This document shows positions 6,943 through 13,767 of a stretch of 35,965 nt of DNA, one piece after another (position 1 is the first letter of the stretch; each line of letters starts with the position of its first letter). Location: NCBI GenBank assembly GCA_018062285.1, contig JAGOSO010000003.1:70992-106956 (forward strand), in the 5' to 3' direction. The position numbers and the translations under genes are program-made. Source of the stretch: Minisyncoccota bacterium (lineage in GTDB: Bacteria; Patescibacteriota; Minisyncoccia; 2-02-FULL-40-12; GWA2-44-9). The notes under the pieces were generated by a model that made no database searches, was not told the DNA's origin, and was given only the letters and a program-made list of their open reading frames with translations.

Positions 6943-9147
6943 CTATTTGCCTTGCGTCGGCCACGACTCTATCATGAGCAATTTCTTGTCTGATATTGGG
7001 AGCTTGGAGTAAATTTCTTCAGTAACGAAAGGCATGAATGGGTGGAGAATCTTGAGGCAGGTGACCAGGGTTTCAAAAAGCATTCTCTGGGCTGATTGCT
7101 TTGTTTTCATGTCTTCGCTTGAAAGCTTGGCTTTGCTTTCTTCTATTGTTTTGTCGGCAAAGGTGTGCCAGATATAGTGGTATATTTTCTCAGAAGCGAT
7201 ATAGAGTTTATATTCTTCGATTTCTTTTGTAATTTCGGTCACAAAATCACTTAACTCAGAAATAAGTTTTGCATCATCTTCTTTAAGATTTGCGGATTTA
7301 ATCTCGGATAAATCATCAGGCATACTCATCAGCACGAAGCGGGCAATATTCCAAAGCTTGTTGGCAAAGTTGCGGTAGCCCTTAACTCTTTGTAGGTCAA
7401 AGTTGCTGTCATTGCCCGGACCAATACCAACAACAACTGACATTCTTAGAGCATCGGCACCAAATTGCTTGATGACTTCGATCGGATCTACACCATTATC
7501 CAAAGATTTGGAGAATTTCTGGCCCTTGGCATCGCGCAGAATTCCATGAAGGTAAACTGTTTTGAAAGGAATTTCTCCCAACAGAAAACCACTCATCAAG
7601 ATCATTCTGGCTACCCAAAAAAATATAATCTCATACCCAGGATTCATTAAATCCGTCGGATGATACATTTTTAGGTCCGGTGCGTTTTCGTCTGGCCAGC
7701 CAAGAGTAGAGAATGTCCATAAGGCAGAAGAGAACCAGGTGTCTAATGTGTCTGGGTCTTGTTCCCAAGCATCTATGTCTTGTGGGGCATCAATACCAAC
7801 ATATAATTCTGTTGGATCTTCGCGCTTGTACCAAACCGGGATTCTGTGGCCATACCAAAGCTGGCGACTAATGTTCCAGTCACGTAGGTTGTTAATCCAA
7901 TTGAAATATATTTTTTCAAATCGATCGGGCATTATCGAAATCTGCTGACCAGAGACAGCCTTTTGCATGATTTCTTTTAGGGTTGTTTTCGCGCCACTGG
8001 CGATACCAGAGATAGAGGATTTTTTGATTTCAAATTCTTTGTTAACGGCAACAAACCATTGAATCTTTGGTAATGGTTCAATGGTTCCGCCAGAACGTTC
8101 AGCAACACTGATGTTCATTTCGGTGGCCTCTTCTTTTTCTAATAACCCCTGTTCTTTTAGCCAGGTGACAACTATCTCTCTGGCTTCTTTTGTTTTCTTG
8201 CCGGCAACCAACGGGCCAGCATTTTCGGTCATCTTGGCGTATTCGTTGATGACTTGAATCATGGGGAGGTTGTGTCTTTGGGCTATGTCGGCATCAATTA
8301 AGCTGTGGGCTGGGGTAACGCCAAGCGCCCCAGTTCCAAATTCTGGTTCAACAGAGTTGTCGGCAATAATTTTGACGTGAATTTTTGCTCCGGCAAATTC
8401 AAGATCATATTCTTTCCCAATGTATTCCTGGTAGCGCTTGTCGTCTGGATGAACTGCGACGGCCGTATCTCCAACTTTTGTTTCTGGGCGAGTGGTCGAA
8501 ATAGAAATAGGGAAGTCCTTAGAATATCTGAAAGTGTAAAGATTGGCCTTTTCTGGTCTGTGATTAACCTCGTCATCAGAGACAGATGTTTGGCCTTTGG
8601 GGTCCCAGTTAATAACGCGGAAACCGCGGTAGATTAAACCAGCGTCGTACATCCTCTTGAAAGCAACACGAACGGCAAGGTTGCGCTGCTCATCCATCGT
8701 GAAGGCTTCACGGCTCCAGTCTAATGATGTCCCCATCTGGCGAAGCTGACGTTGCATGGTGCCACGACTTTCGGCCACAAAGTCTTCAACTTTTTTAACA
8801 AAAGCTTCACGGCCAATATCGTGCCGGTTTTTACCATCTTCTTTGATGAGTATTTTTTCTACTTTGGTATTTGTGGCAATAGCAGCATGATCTGTCCCTG
8901 GAACCCAAAGAGTTTTCTTGCCACGCATTCTTTGGAAACGAACAATTGCATCCTGCAGAGAGTATTCTAGGGCATGACCAAGATGAAGAGTGCCTGTGGC
9001 ATTAGGGGGCGGGAGGGTAACAGTGAAGGTTTCTTTTCTGTCGCCAGGGAGATTGTCTGGATTAAAAAATCCGCTGTCTTCCCAGCGTTTATAGATGCCA
9101 TCTTCTACGTCGACAGCGTTATATGCTTTTGGTAATTCCTCGGCCAT
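6943..9147 (-). CDS. valS: Valine--tRNA ligase
   Basis: A class I synthetase that charges tRNA-Val in the cytoplasm. HLGH (residues 55-58, in the PPPNATGTLHLGHAL context typical of ValRS) is the HIGH motif and KFSKS (544-548) is the KMSKS motif. The editing (CP1) domain is present, with TTRPET and GTGALGVTPAHSLIDAD; the usual Asp after the conserved His is Ser here. The anticodon-binding helical domain follows. At 734 residues it is about 200 shorter than the E. coli enzyme. The sequence stops at a normal ValRS region (HPFMPFVTEEIY...ESWP), so the C-terminal coiled coil that contacts the tRNA elbow is absent. A TATACA element lies 5 bases before the ATG. It sits 32 bases downstream of tsaD. 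Confidence 0.97.
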   Translation of the reverse strand: MAEELPKAYNAVDVEDGIYKRWEDSGFFNPDNLPGDRKETFTVTLPPPNATGTLHLGHALEYSLQDAIVRFQRMRGKKTLWVPGTDHAAIATNTKVEKILIKEDGKNRHDIGREAFVKKVEDFVAESRGTMQRQLRQMGTSLDWSREAFTMDEQRNLAVRVAFKRMYDAGLIYRGFRVINWDPKGQTSVSDDEVNHRPEKANLYTFRYSKDFPISISTTRPETKVGDTAVAVHPDDKRYQEYIGKEYDLEFAGAKIHVKIIADNSVEPEFGTGALGVTPAHSLIDADIAQRHNLPMIQVINEYAKMTENAGPLVAGKKTKEAREIVVTWLKEQGLLEKEEATEMNISVAERSGGTIEPLPKIQWFVAVNKEFEIKKSSISGIASGAKTTLKEIMQKAVSGQQISIMPDRFEKIYFNWINNLRDWNISRQLWYGHRIPVWYKREDPTELYVGIDAPQDIDAWEQDPDTLDTWFSSALWTFSTLGWPDENAPDLKMYHPTDLMNPGYEIIFFWVARMILMSGFLLGEIPFKTVYLHGILRDAKGQKFSKSLDNGVDPIEVIKQFGADALRMSVVVGIGPGNDSNFDLQRVKGYRNFANKLWNIARFVLMSMPDDLSEIKSANLKEDDAKLISELSDFVTEITKEIEEYKLYIASEKIYHYIWHTFADKTIEESKAKLSSEDMKTKQSAQRMLFETLVTCLKILHPFMPFVTEEIYSKLPISDKKLLMIESWPTQGK

Positions 9148-9179
9148 TTATATGTATATACTACTACGTTTTAGGATTT

Positions 9180-10220
9180 TTAAAAGCTAAGGTTGGCCTG
9201 CATGTCTACGGATTCCCAATTTGAGTTGGTTGGATTTTTATGGTGCATAAAATATCCGGCTAGGGCGATCATTGAGGCATTGTCTCCAGTGTAAATTAAA
9301 GGCGGGCAAGAAAATTTAAAACCAGATTCTTCGGCGGATTTCTTGAGCTCGTTGCGTAGAAGTTTATTGGCCGAAACTCCACCAGAAAGGAATATACCAG
9401 AAACACCATTTTCTTTTCCGGCTTGAATGGTTTTTTTAATCAAAACATCGATGGCTGACTCTTGGAATGCGGCAGCGATATCTGATTTTGTTTGTTCGTC
9501 TAATTCAATATCCTTTTCTTTTAAGTCCCTGGTTAAATATAATACAGCTGTTTTTAAACCAGAGAAACTAAAATTGAAATCCTTGGAATGGAGCATGGGC
9601 CGGGGAAGGGGAAAACGCTTTGCATCGCCGTTTTCAGCCATTCTTGAAATTTCTGGTCCACCGGGATAACCCAAACCAAGAAGGCGAGCCACTTTATCAA
9701 AAGCCTCGCCAACAGCGTCATCCATTGTTTCGCCGATGACCTCAAAGCCTTCATAATCGTTCATTAGGACTAATTCTGTGTGACCACCAGAGACAATAAG
9801 GTTTAAGATTGGTAAATCCTTGCTTGCCCCGTCTTCGTTTAACCAGTTTGAATATATGTGGCCACGCATATGGTCGACCCCAACGAGAGGTTTGTCATGG
9901 GTCATGGCTAAGGTTTTGGCGAAAGAAATTCCAACTAAAAGAGCTGGTCCCAATCCTGGTCCATGGGTGACAGCGATCAAATCAATTTCTTTTTTAAAAT
10001 CAGAAATACCCGCTTCTTTTAAAGCCGTTTCAAAAACATGGCCGATGTTTTTCATGTGCTCACGAGCGGCGAGGTTGGGGACGACACCACCGAATTCCGC
10101 ATGAAGTTTTATTTGAGAAGAGACGATGTTTGCTCGTATTTTAATATCTTCCGGACCATTAATATCCAGCACAGATATGGCTGTTTCATCACACGACGTT
10201 TCGATTCCTAGGATAATCAT
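9180..10220 (-). CDS. tsaD: tRNA N6-adenosine threonylcarbamoyltransferase TsaD
   Basis: TsaD transfers threonylcarbamoyl from TC-AMP to A37 of ANN-decoding tRNAs, working with TsaB and TsaE. The 346-residue product matches the bacterial family length. It starts with LGIETSCDETA, carries VTHGPGLGPALLVG, the metal-binding HMRGH (His117 and His121), SGGHTELVL, SGGVSANKLLR, and a late GDNASMIA with the third metal ligand Asp. All catalytic signatures are intact. It is the first gene of a minus-strand series through valS to vanW. The genes for the partner proteins are not in the window. No Shine-Dalgarno sequence is seen before the ATG. Confidence 0.97.
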   Translation of the reverse strand: MIILGIETSCDETAISVLDINGPEDIKIRANIVSSQIKLHAEFGGVVPNLAAREHMKNIGHVFETALKEAGISDFKKEIDLIAVTHGPGLGPALLVGISFAKTLAMTHDKPLVGVDHMRGHIYSNWLNEDGASKDLPILNLIVSGGHTELVLMNDYEGFEVIGETMDDAVGEAFDKVARLLGLGYPGGPEISRMAENGDAKRFPLPRPMLHSKDFNFSFSGLKTAVLYLTRDLKEKDIELDEQTKSDIAAAFQESAIDVLIKKTIQAGKENGVSGIFLSGGVSANKLLRNELKKSAEESGFKFSCPPLIYTGDNASMIALAGYFMHHKNPTNSNWESVDMQANLSF

Positions 10221-10275
10221 CGAGGTTAAATATTAGCATTTTTACTGGGTTTTTTCAATTAATCATTGACGAGTG

Positions 10276-10284
10276 TGGTATAAT
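10276..10284 (+). promoter_or_regulatory. Extended -10 promoter of the 28-codon gene
   Basis: TGGTATAAT is a perfect TGnTATAAT element. The predicted start near 10291 gives a leader of about 18 bases containing AAGGAGGT (10295-10302). Confidence 0.65.
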
Positions 10285-10308
10285 TAAATCATATAAGGAG
10301 GTTTAATC

Positions 10309-10395
10309 ATGAAGAAGTGGATGTTGAGAGCAGTGGCCCATTGCAAAGAGGGTTGCTGTACCAAGGGAGGCGCTTATGGCGCCTCCCGATTTTAA
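10309..10395 (+). CDS. Small Cys-rich peptide, 28 residues, unknown
   Basis: I do not recognise this small gene, but its expression signals are strong: an extended -10 element, then AAGGAGGT fully complementary to 16S anti-SD, then ATG 6 bases later. The product is MKKWMLRAVAHCKEGCCTKG followed by GAYGASRF. It is basic and has an HCKEGCC cluster that could bind metal or form a disulfide (inference). The final codons lie inside a GC-rich hairpin that resembles a terminator, so the mRNA end and the coding end coincide. The DNA is more G+C-rich than the flanking tsaD and tRNA regions. Alternatives are a leader peptide or an sRNA with incidental coding potential. Confidence 0.55.
   Translation: MKKWMLRAVAHCKEGCCTKGGAYGASRF
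10365..10394 (+). terminator. Terminator overlapping the 3' end of the 28-codon gene
   Basis: GGGAGGCGC (10365-10373), loop TTATG, GCGCCTCCC (10379-10387), then GATTTT. The 9-bp stem is very GC-rich and the T-tract short. It overlaps codons 20-28 of the small gene. Confidence 0.65.
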
Positions 10396-10398
10396 CTC

Positions 10399-10427
10399 TT
10401 GAAAATAAGTATTTTTTGTGTCATACT
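10399..10427 (+). promoter_or_regulatory. Sigma-70 type promoter for tRNA-Glu
   Basis: TTGAAA (10399-10404), a 17-base spacer, then CATACT (10422-10427). The same -35 and spacing occur before tRNA-Leu. The predicted start is about 8 bases before the tRNA. Confidence 0.7.
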
Positions 10428-10441
10428 CTTGTAGTTATTTT

Positions 10442-10513
10442 GGCCCTATCGTCTAACGGTTAGGACAGCGGCTTTTCAAGCCGTCAATAGGGGTTCGATT
10501 CCCCTTAGGGCTG
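10442..10513 (+). tRNA. tRNA-Glu (anticodon TTC)
   Basis: The acceptor GGCCCTA pairs with TAGGGCT, with a G-U first pair. The anticodon loop TTTTCAA has TTC at 10475-10477, and the T-arm GGGGTTCGATTCCCC is intact. The discriminator is G. CCA is not encoded (GCA follows). Confidence 0.95.
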
Positions 10514-10520
10514 CAAGGTA

Positions 10521-10554
10521 ATAAAAACAAGACCATGAATGGTCTTGTTTTTAT
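10521..10554 (+). terminator. Intrinsic terminator after tRNA-Glu
   Basis: A 15-bp stem (10521-10535 with 10540-10554), loop TGAA, core AAGACCA/TGGTCTT, ending in a run of T. Confidence 0.85.
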
Positions 10555-10585
10555 TTATCAACGTAACAAAATTAAATGGTTATCG

Positions 10586-10591
10586 TATAAT
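10586..10591 (+). promoter_or_regulatory. -10 element upstream of the secreted helical protein
   Basis: TATAAT at 10586-10591, with a poor -35 (GTAACA at 10563-10568, 17-base spacing). The predicted leader is about 22 bases and has no Shine-Dalgarno sequence. Confidence 0.5.
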
Positions 10592-10619
10592 GGTTATACA
10601 AAATAAAATAACCAAATAA

Positions 10620-11072
10620 ATGAATACAAAACATGTCGTCGGGGGAGTGATAGCTCTGAGTGTGTTGGTGATGGGTGTTTCGGCTTTTGCGTCTGAGTCT
10701 AAGTCGGCAATGATTGGTAAGGGTAAAACCATTTCTCCAGCAGTAGTTTCTTGTGTTGCGACTGCTGTTGCTGGTCGTGAATCATCTTTGGCTTCGGCCC
10801 TATCTGTAAACCAAACAGCGATTCAGGTGGCCTATGGCGCTCGTGCTTCTGCTTTGGCAACGGCATACACTAAAACCACGGCCACTGACATAAAAGCTGG
10901 TGTGAAGAGTGCTTGGAGTGCGTTTAATGTTTCAGTTAGGTCTGCTGGAAAAAATTTGAAGACTGCTCAGAAATCAGCTTGGGCCACCTTTGAGAAAGCC
11001 TCTAAGGCTTGCAAAGACACCTCTGGTTTAACTGATAGTTCCGGTGTTTCTTCTGAGGTTTCTGGTCAGTAA
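10620..11072 (+). CDS. Secreted Ala/Ser-rich helical protein, unknown
   Basis: This 150-residue protein has a signal peptide (cleavage near VSAFAS) and a mature part made of long amphipathic Ala/Ser/Lys-rich helices. They contain repeated aromatic-Ala patterns such as VAYGARASALATAY, SAWSAFNVSVRSA and SAWATFEKASKAC, suggesting an internal heptad-like repeat or helical bundle. Only two Cys remain (VVSCVAT and KACKD), which could pair. I do not recognise the family; similar small exported helical proteins are common in CPR genomes, and their function is unknown. The gene has its own -10 element and ends in a 46-bp palindrome shared with rplT. The ATG at 10620 gives the complete signal peptide. 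Confidence 0.65.
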   Translation: MNTKHVVGGVIALSVLVMGVSAFASESKSAMIGKGKTISPAVVSCVATAVAGRESSLASALSVNQTAIQVAYGARASALATAYTKTTATDIKAGVKSAWSAFNVSVRSAGKNLKTAQKSAWATFEKASKACKDTSGLTDSSGVSSEVSGQ

Positions 11073-11117
11073 AGAATAACAAAAGACCTCCCGATCGGGA
11101 GGTCTTTTGTTATTCTT
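11072..11117. terminator. Bidirectional terminator between the secreted protein gene and rplT
   Basis: A perfect 46-bp palindrome centred on CCGATCGG, with GACCTCCC/GGGAGGTC arms. It starts on the last base of one stop codon and overlaps the stop codon of the convergent rplT (11116-11118). Confidence 0.85.
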
Positions 11118-11460
11118 ATTTAGCAGCGCTGAGGATGTTTTCGAAAACCTTTGGTTCGTTTTCTGCGAGGTCGGCGAGAATTTTTCGGTCGATTTGGATC
11201 TCGGCTTTCAAGAGTTGGTTGATAAGCTTGGAGTAGGTAGTGCCATTGGTTCTGGCAGCAGCATTAATCTTGATGGTCCAGAGGTTGCGCATGGTTCTTT
11301 TCTTCTTTTTGCGATCAGCAAATTGGAAACTCCAAGCGTGCAATAAAGCTTCTTTGGCTTGTCTGTATTTATTTTTACGTGTCCACAAGAAACCCTTGGT
11401 ATGTTCAAGTAATCGCTTGCGTCTTTTTGTGGCTCTTACGCCTCGTTTGACTCTTGGCAT
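11116..11460 (-). CDS. rplT: 50S ribosomal protein L20
   Basis: The 114 residues match the full family length. The N-terminus MPRVKRGVRATKRRKRLLEH and the segments GFLWTRKNKYRQAKEA and RTMRNLWTIKINAAAR are characteristic. L20 binds 23S rRNA domain I early in 50S assembly, and in several bacteria it represses its own operon. It is the last gene of infC-rpmI-rplT, the classical order, 10 bases after rpmI. No pheS/pheT follows as it does in some proteobacteria. There is no Shine-Dalgarno sequence. Confidence 0.97.
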   Translation of the reverse strand: MPRVKRGVRATKRRKRLLEHTKGFLWTRKNKYRQAKEALLHAWSFQFADRKKKKRTMRNLWTIKINAAARTNGTTYSKLINQLLKAEIQIDRKILADLAENEPKVFENILSAAK

Positions 11461-11470
11461 GATGGTTTAA

Positions 11471-11668
11471 TTAATTAAAAATTATAGCTTTTACTTTATC
11501 AATCAATTCGTGTGGTCCAACTTTGTCGCCACGTTTATTGCGAGTTTGATTGCCAGTAGCTTTTGAATTGAAATGGTTTTGGCCAGGAGGGCGCTTCATG
11601 ATTTTTCCTGTACCAGAAATCTTTATACGTTTTGCAAAAGATTTATTTGTTTTTCCTGTGAATGCCAT
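11471..11668 (-). CDS. rpmI: 50S ribosomal protein L35
   Basis: A 65-residue basic protein with the L35 signature: KTNKSFAKRIKISGTGKIMKR near the N-terminus and a Lys/Asn-rich middle. It forms part of the 50S subunit near L15 and 23S rRNA. It lies 1 base after infC and 10 bases before rplT in the conserved operon. The extreme C-terminus (KVKAIIFN) is less conserved. Translation is probably coupled to infC. Confidence 0.95.
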   Translation of the reverse strand: MAFTGKTNKSFAKRIKISGTGKIMKRPPGQNHFNSKATGNQTRNKRGDKVGPHELIDKVKAIIFN

Positions 11669-11669
11669 T

Positions 11670-12185
11670 TTATTTGATTTCTTTCTTTATTGTGATGACC
11701 CAGCCATATGGGCCTCGTTTGATTTGTTCTTGGATTGAATAGGGGACAGTAATGTTTGTAAGGAATTGTTCAAGCTTTTGTTTGCCCATCGGTGCGAGTG
11801 CTTTTTCGCGACCACGAAGAGTAAGTTCGAGTTTAACAATGTTTCCTTCATCTAAGAATTCCAGAGCTTTCTTGGCTTTGAAGGCCATGTCGTGGGCGCC
11901 GGTTTTGAAACCAACACGCACAGTCTTAAGCTCTACGCGTTGCTTTTTGGCACCGCCAGTTTTCTTTTCCTGTCTCTCTTTTTGATAAATGTACTTACCG
12001 TAGTCCATGATCTTTGTGATCGGTGGAACGGCATTTGGGCCGACTTCAACAAGGTCCAATTCACTGTCTCGAGCCAGTTGGAGAGCCTTCTGGATAGACA
12101 TGACACCGAGCTGTTTTCCTTCTGGGTCAATTACTTGAACTTCAAGGGCTCGGATCTGATTGTTTAGTTGAAGATGTTTAATCAA
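11670..12185 (-). CDS. infC: Translation initiation factor IF-3
   Basis: A 171-residue IF-3 with the N-domain (NNQIRALEVQVIDPEGKQLG...LDLVEV, ITKIMDYGKYIYQ), a linker (KERQEKKTGGAKKQRVELK) and the C-domain (VRVGFKTGAHDMAFKAKKAL...LTLRGREKA). IF-3 binds the 30S subunit and checks start-codon and initiator-tRNA pairing. No in-frame ATG exists between the upstream TGA and the conserved N-terminus. The only candidates are TTG at 12185 and the immediately following ATT (12182), so initiation must be at a non-canonical codon. This recalls the AUU start of E. coli infC, through which IF-3 controls its own level. It heads the infC-rpmI-rplT operon. Confidence 0.96.
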   Translation of the reverse strand: MIKHLQLNNQIRALEVQVIDPEGKQLGVMSIQKALQLARDSELDLVEVGPNAVPPITKIMDYGKYIYQKERQEKKTGGAKKQRVELKTVRVGFKTGAHDMAFKAKKALEFLDEGNIVKLELTLRGREKALAPMGKQKLEQFLTNITVPYSIQEQIKRGPYGWVITIKKEIK

Positions 12186-12277
12186 GCTGTATGATTTCGG
12201 TCAGTGCTTATAATAACACGGCTTATTATAAAACACAACCACTAAAGGGCTATCCTATTAATAAGGAGTAATTTTGA

Positions 12278-12307
12278 TTGACATTGGCCCTCGGCCGGGG
12301 ATATACT
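12278..12307 (+). promoter_or_regulatory. Consensus sigma-70 promoter of the basic G+C-rich gene
   Basis: TTGACA (12278-12283), an 18-base spacer, then TATACT (12302-12307). This is the best -35 box in the window. The predicted start is about 12314, giving a 33-base leader. Confidence 0.75.
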
Positions 12308-12346
12308 TGGCTCTCACGGTTTTGAACCAAAGGAGACAGGGCACCT

Positions 12347-12724
12347 ATGGGCAAATCGAAGGCAAAGTTGAAGGTGAAGAAGCCAACCGGCGATCGGGAT
12401 GGTGTGGTTGCAAAGCGGGCCTCCAAGCCTGTTCGCGTGAAAGCCAAGGGGGGGGATGGCGATACCCCCAAGAAAGTCAGTACGCTCGTCGATCGGGTGC
12501 GCCGTCGGAAGCGGGATGCTTTGCGGAAGCATCGTGTCAGTAAGGCCAATACCCCCAACGGCACGAATCTTCACGATATTGCCGAAGAGCCGCTGGACGA
12601 TATCCTTGCCGACAGTGGCGGGGGCGGCCTCACCATCAGTCTGACCATCACGGCTGGCCCCTCTCGACACCTCTCTGTCGACGATGGCTCCAGCGGAGAT
12701 TCTGGTCTTCCGAGCAAAGACTAG
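12347..12724 (+). CDS. Basic, low-complexity protein of unknown function
   Basis: This 125-residue product has a strongly basic N-terminal half (MGKSKAKLKVKKPTGDRDG..., VDRVRRRKRDALRKHRVSK) and an acidic, Gly/Ser-rich C-terminal half. It has no signal peptide or membrane helix. A histone-H1-like or RNA-binding role is possible from charge alone, but I do not recognise a family. The ATG is supported by AAAGGAGA (12329-12336) 10 bases upstream and a consensus promoter. The gene is a self-contained unit, with promoter, Shine-Dalgarno, frame and GC-rich terminator. Bases 12421-12480 are 60% G+C (36 of 60), against 40% for an argS line of equal length, suggesting different ancestry or selection. 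Overlapping frames in the region are shadows. Confidence 0.6.
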   Translation: MGKSKAKLKVKKPTGDRDGVVAKRASKPVRVKAKGGDGDTPKKVSTLVDRVRRRKRDALRKHRVSKANTPNGTNLHDIAEEPLDDILADSGGGGLTISLTITAGPSRHLSVDDGSSGDSGLPSKD

Positions 12725-12730
12725 GCCACA

Positions 12731-12766
12731 GAGCTGGGGTGCGCATGCGCACCCCAGCTCTAATTT
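12731..12766 (+). terminator. GC-rich terminator of the basic-protein gene
   Basis: A perfect 30-bp palindrome (12731-12760) centred on GCGCATGCGC with CTGGGG/CCCCAG arms, followed by TAATTT. It lies 7 bases after the stop codon. Confidence 0.8.
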
Positions 12767-12807
12767 ATTTCTTGTTTACTTTTATAATAACCAGTAGGAT
12801 TAATGGT

Positions 12808-13473
12808 ATGGAAATTAAAGTTCTCTATGAAGACAATCATTTGATTGCGGTGTATAAGCCAGCGGGGGTTTTGGTTCAGGCTGGAGAAGATGGTGGTCAC
12901 GATGATGATACTCTGTATTGGCAAGTAAAGCTTTTCATTAAAGAAAGAGATAATAAACCCGGAAATGTTTTTTTGGGTGTATTGCACCGATTAGACAGGA
13001 ATGTTTCAGGTGTGATCCTTTTCGCTAAGACCTCAAAGGGTGCTGCCAGATTATCTGAGCAAATCCGCGAACGAACTATTAAAAAAATTTACCATGCTGT
13101 TGTAATTGGCAAGCCCGAACCAGCGTCTGGAACGTTAGAGCACAATCTCAGCAAAGACCAGTCTTCAAAACAGTCCATGATTGACCCGGAAGGGGATATC
13201 GCCGTTTTGCATTATGAAACAATAAAATCAGGCAAAGATAATTCGTTGGTTCGGGTTGAGCTGGAGACCGGCCGGTTTCATCAGATAAGAATCCAGTTCT
13301 CAACTATCGGTCACCCAATTTTAGGGGACATGAAATACGGTGCACCAGAAATGCTGCCCGATAAATCCTTGGCCCTCTGTGCAACTGAGCTTCATTTTAA
13401 AACAGCCACTACAGACGAAGACGTAATGGTGTCTATTGATATACCCCAAGAATGGAGTATGTTTACTAAATGA
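12808..13473 (+). CDS. RluA family pseudouridine synthase
   Basis: This enzyme converts specific uridines in rRNA or tRNA to pseudouridine. The 221-residue product begins with the family pattern VLYEDNHLIAVYKPAGVLVQ and has the catalytic motif HRLDRNVSG (60-68) with nucleophile Asp63. ELETGRFHQIRIQFSTIGHPILGDMKYG follows as the conserved C-terminal motif. There is no S4 RNA-binding domain, as in RluA or TruC rather than RluC/RluD, so the target cannot be assigned. The ATG at 12808 is chosen over the ATG at 12739, which lies in the preceding terminator. TATAAT (12783-12788) and AGGA (12796-12799) precede it. It overlaps the next gene by ATGA. Confidence 0.93.
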   Translation: MEIKVLYEDNHLIAVYKPAGVLVQAGEDGGHDDDTLYWQVKLFIKERDNKPGNVFLGVLHRLDRNVSGVILFAKTSKGAARLSEQIRERTIKKIYHAVVIGKPEPASGTLEHNLSKDQSSKQSMIDPEGDIAVLHYETIKSGKDNSLVRVELETGRFHQIRIQFSTIGHPILGDMKYGAPEMLPDKSLALCATELHFKTATTDEDVMVSIDIPQEWSMFTK

Positions 13474-13727
13474 GTGATCTCTGGTTTCGTAGAAAATTAT
13501 ATGGTTGGGGTTGGTACCCTTTGACTTGGCAGGGCTGGCTTGTAATATTTATTTACGTTGGACTAGTTGCATTATTTTCACTTACGATTAATGAATCATC
13601 TCCTGCCAGAGAGGTTGTGTTTACTTTTATTTTTCCTGTCATGTTGCTAACAATAACTCTTATCAGGGTTTGCTACAAAAAAGGCGAGAAACCTCGTTGG
13701 CAGTGGGGTAAAAGGCTCGAAGATTAG
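13470..13727 (+). CDS. Small membrane protein, two helices, unknown
   Basis: An 85-residue protein starting at the ATG of an ATGA overlap with the pseudouridine synthase, so translation is probably coupled. It has a Trp/Arg-rich N-terminus (DLWFRRKLYGWGWYPLTWQG), two predicted membrane helices (about residues 22-41 and 48-68) and a basic C-terminus. I do not recognise a family. The aromatic WGWYPLTWQGW stretch resembles the N-termini of small uncharacterised membrane proteins in CPR genomes (from memory). Only 40 bases separate its stop from the tmRNA, and these hold the tmRNA promoter; I see no terminator. Confidence 0.65.
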   Translation: MSDLWFRRKLYGWGWYPLTWQGWLVIFIYVGLVALFSLTINESSPAREVVFTFIFPVMLLTITLIRVCYKKGEKPRWQWGKRLED

Positions 13728-13730
13728 GAC

Positions 13731-13759
13731 TTGATTTTTTGTGAAAATAGGAGTATAAT
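13731..13759 (+). promoter_or_regulatory. Sigma-70 type promoter for tmRNA
   Basis: TTGATT (13731-13736), a 17-base spacer, then TATAAT (13754-13759). The tmRNA 5' end (13768) is 9 bases beyond the -10 box. Confidence 0.8.
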
Positions 13760-13767
13760 ATAGACTT

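Noticed and set aside
12274-12543. An 89-codon frame starting with TTG and overlapping the basic-protein gene
   Set aside because: It spans the consensus promoter and lies in another frame of a gene with its own Shine-Dalgarno and promoter; composition is a shadow effect.
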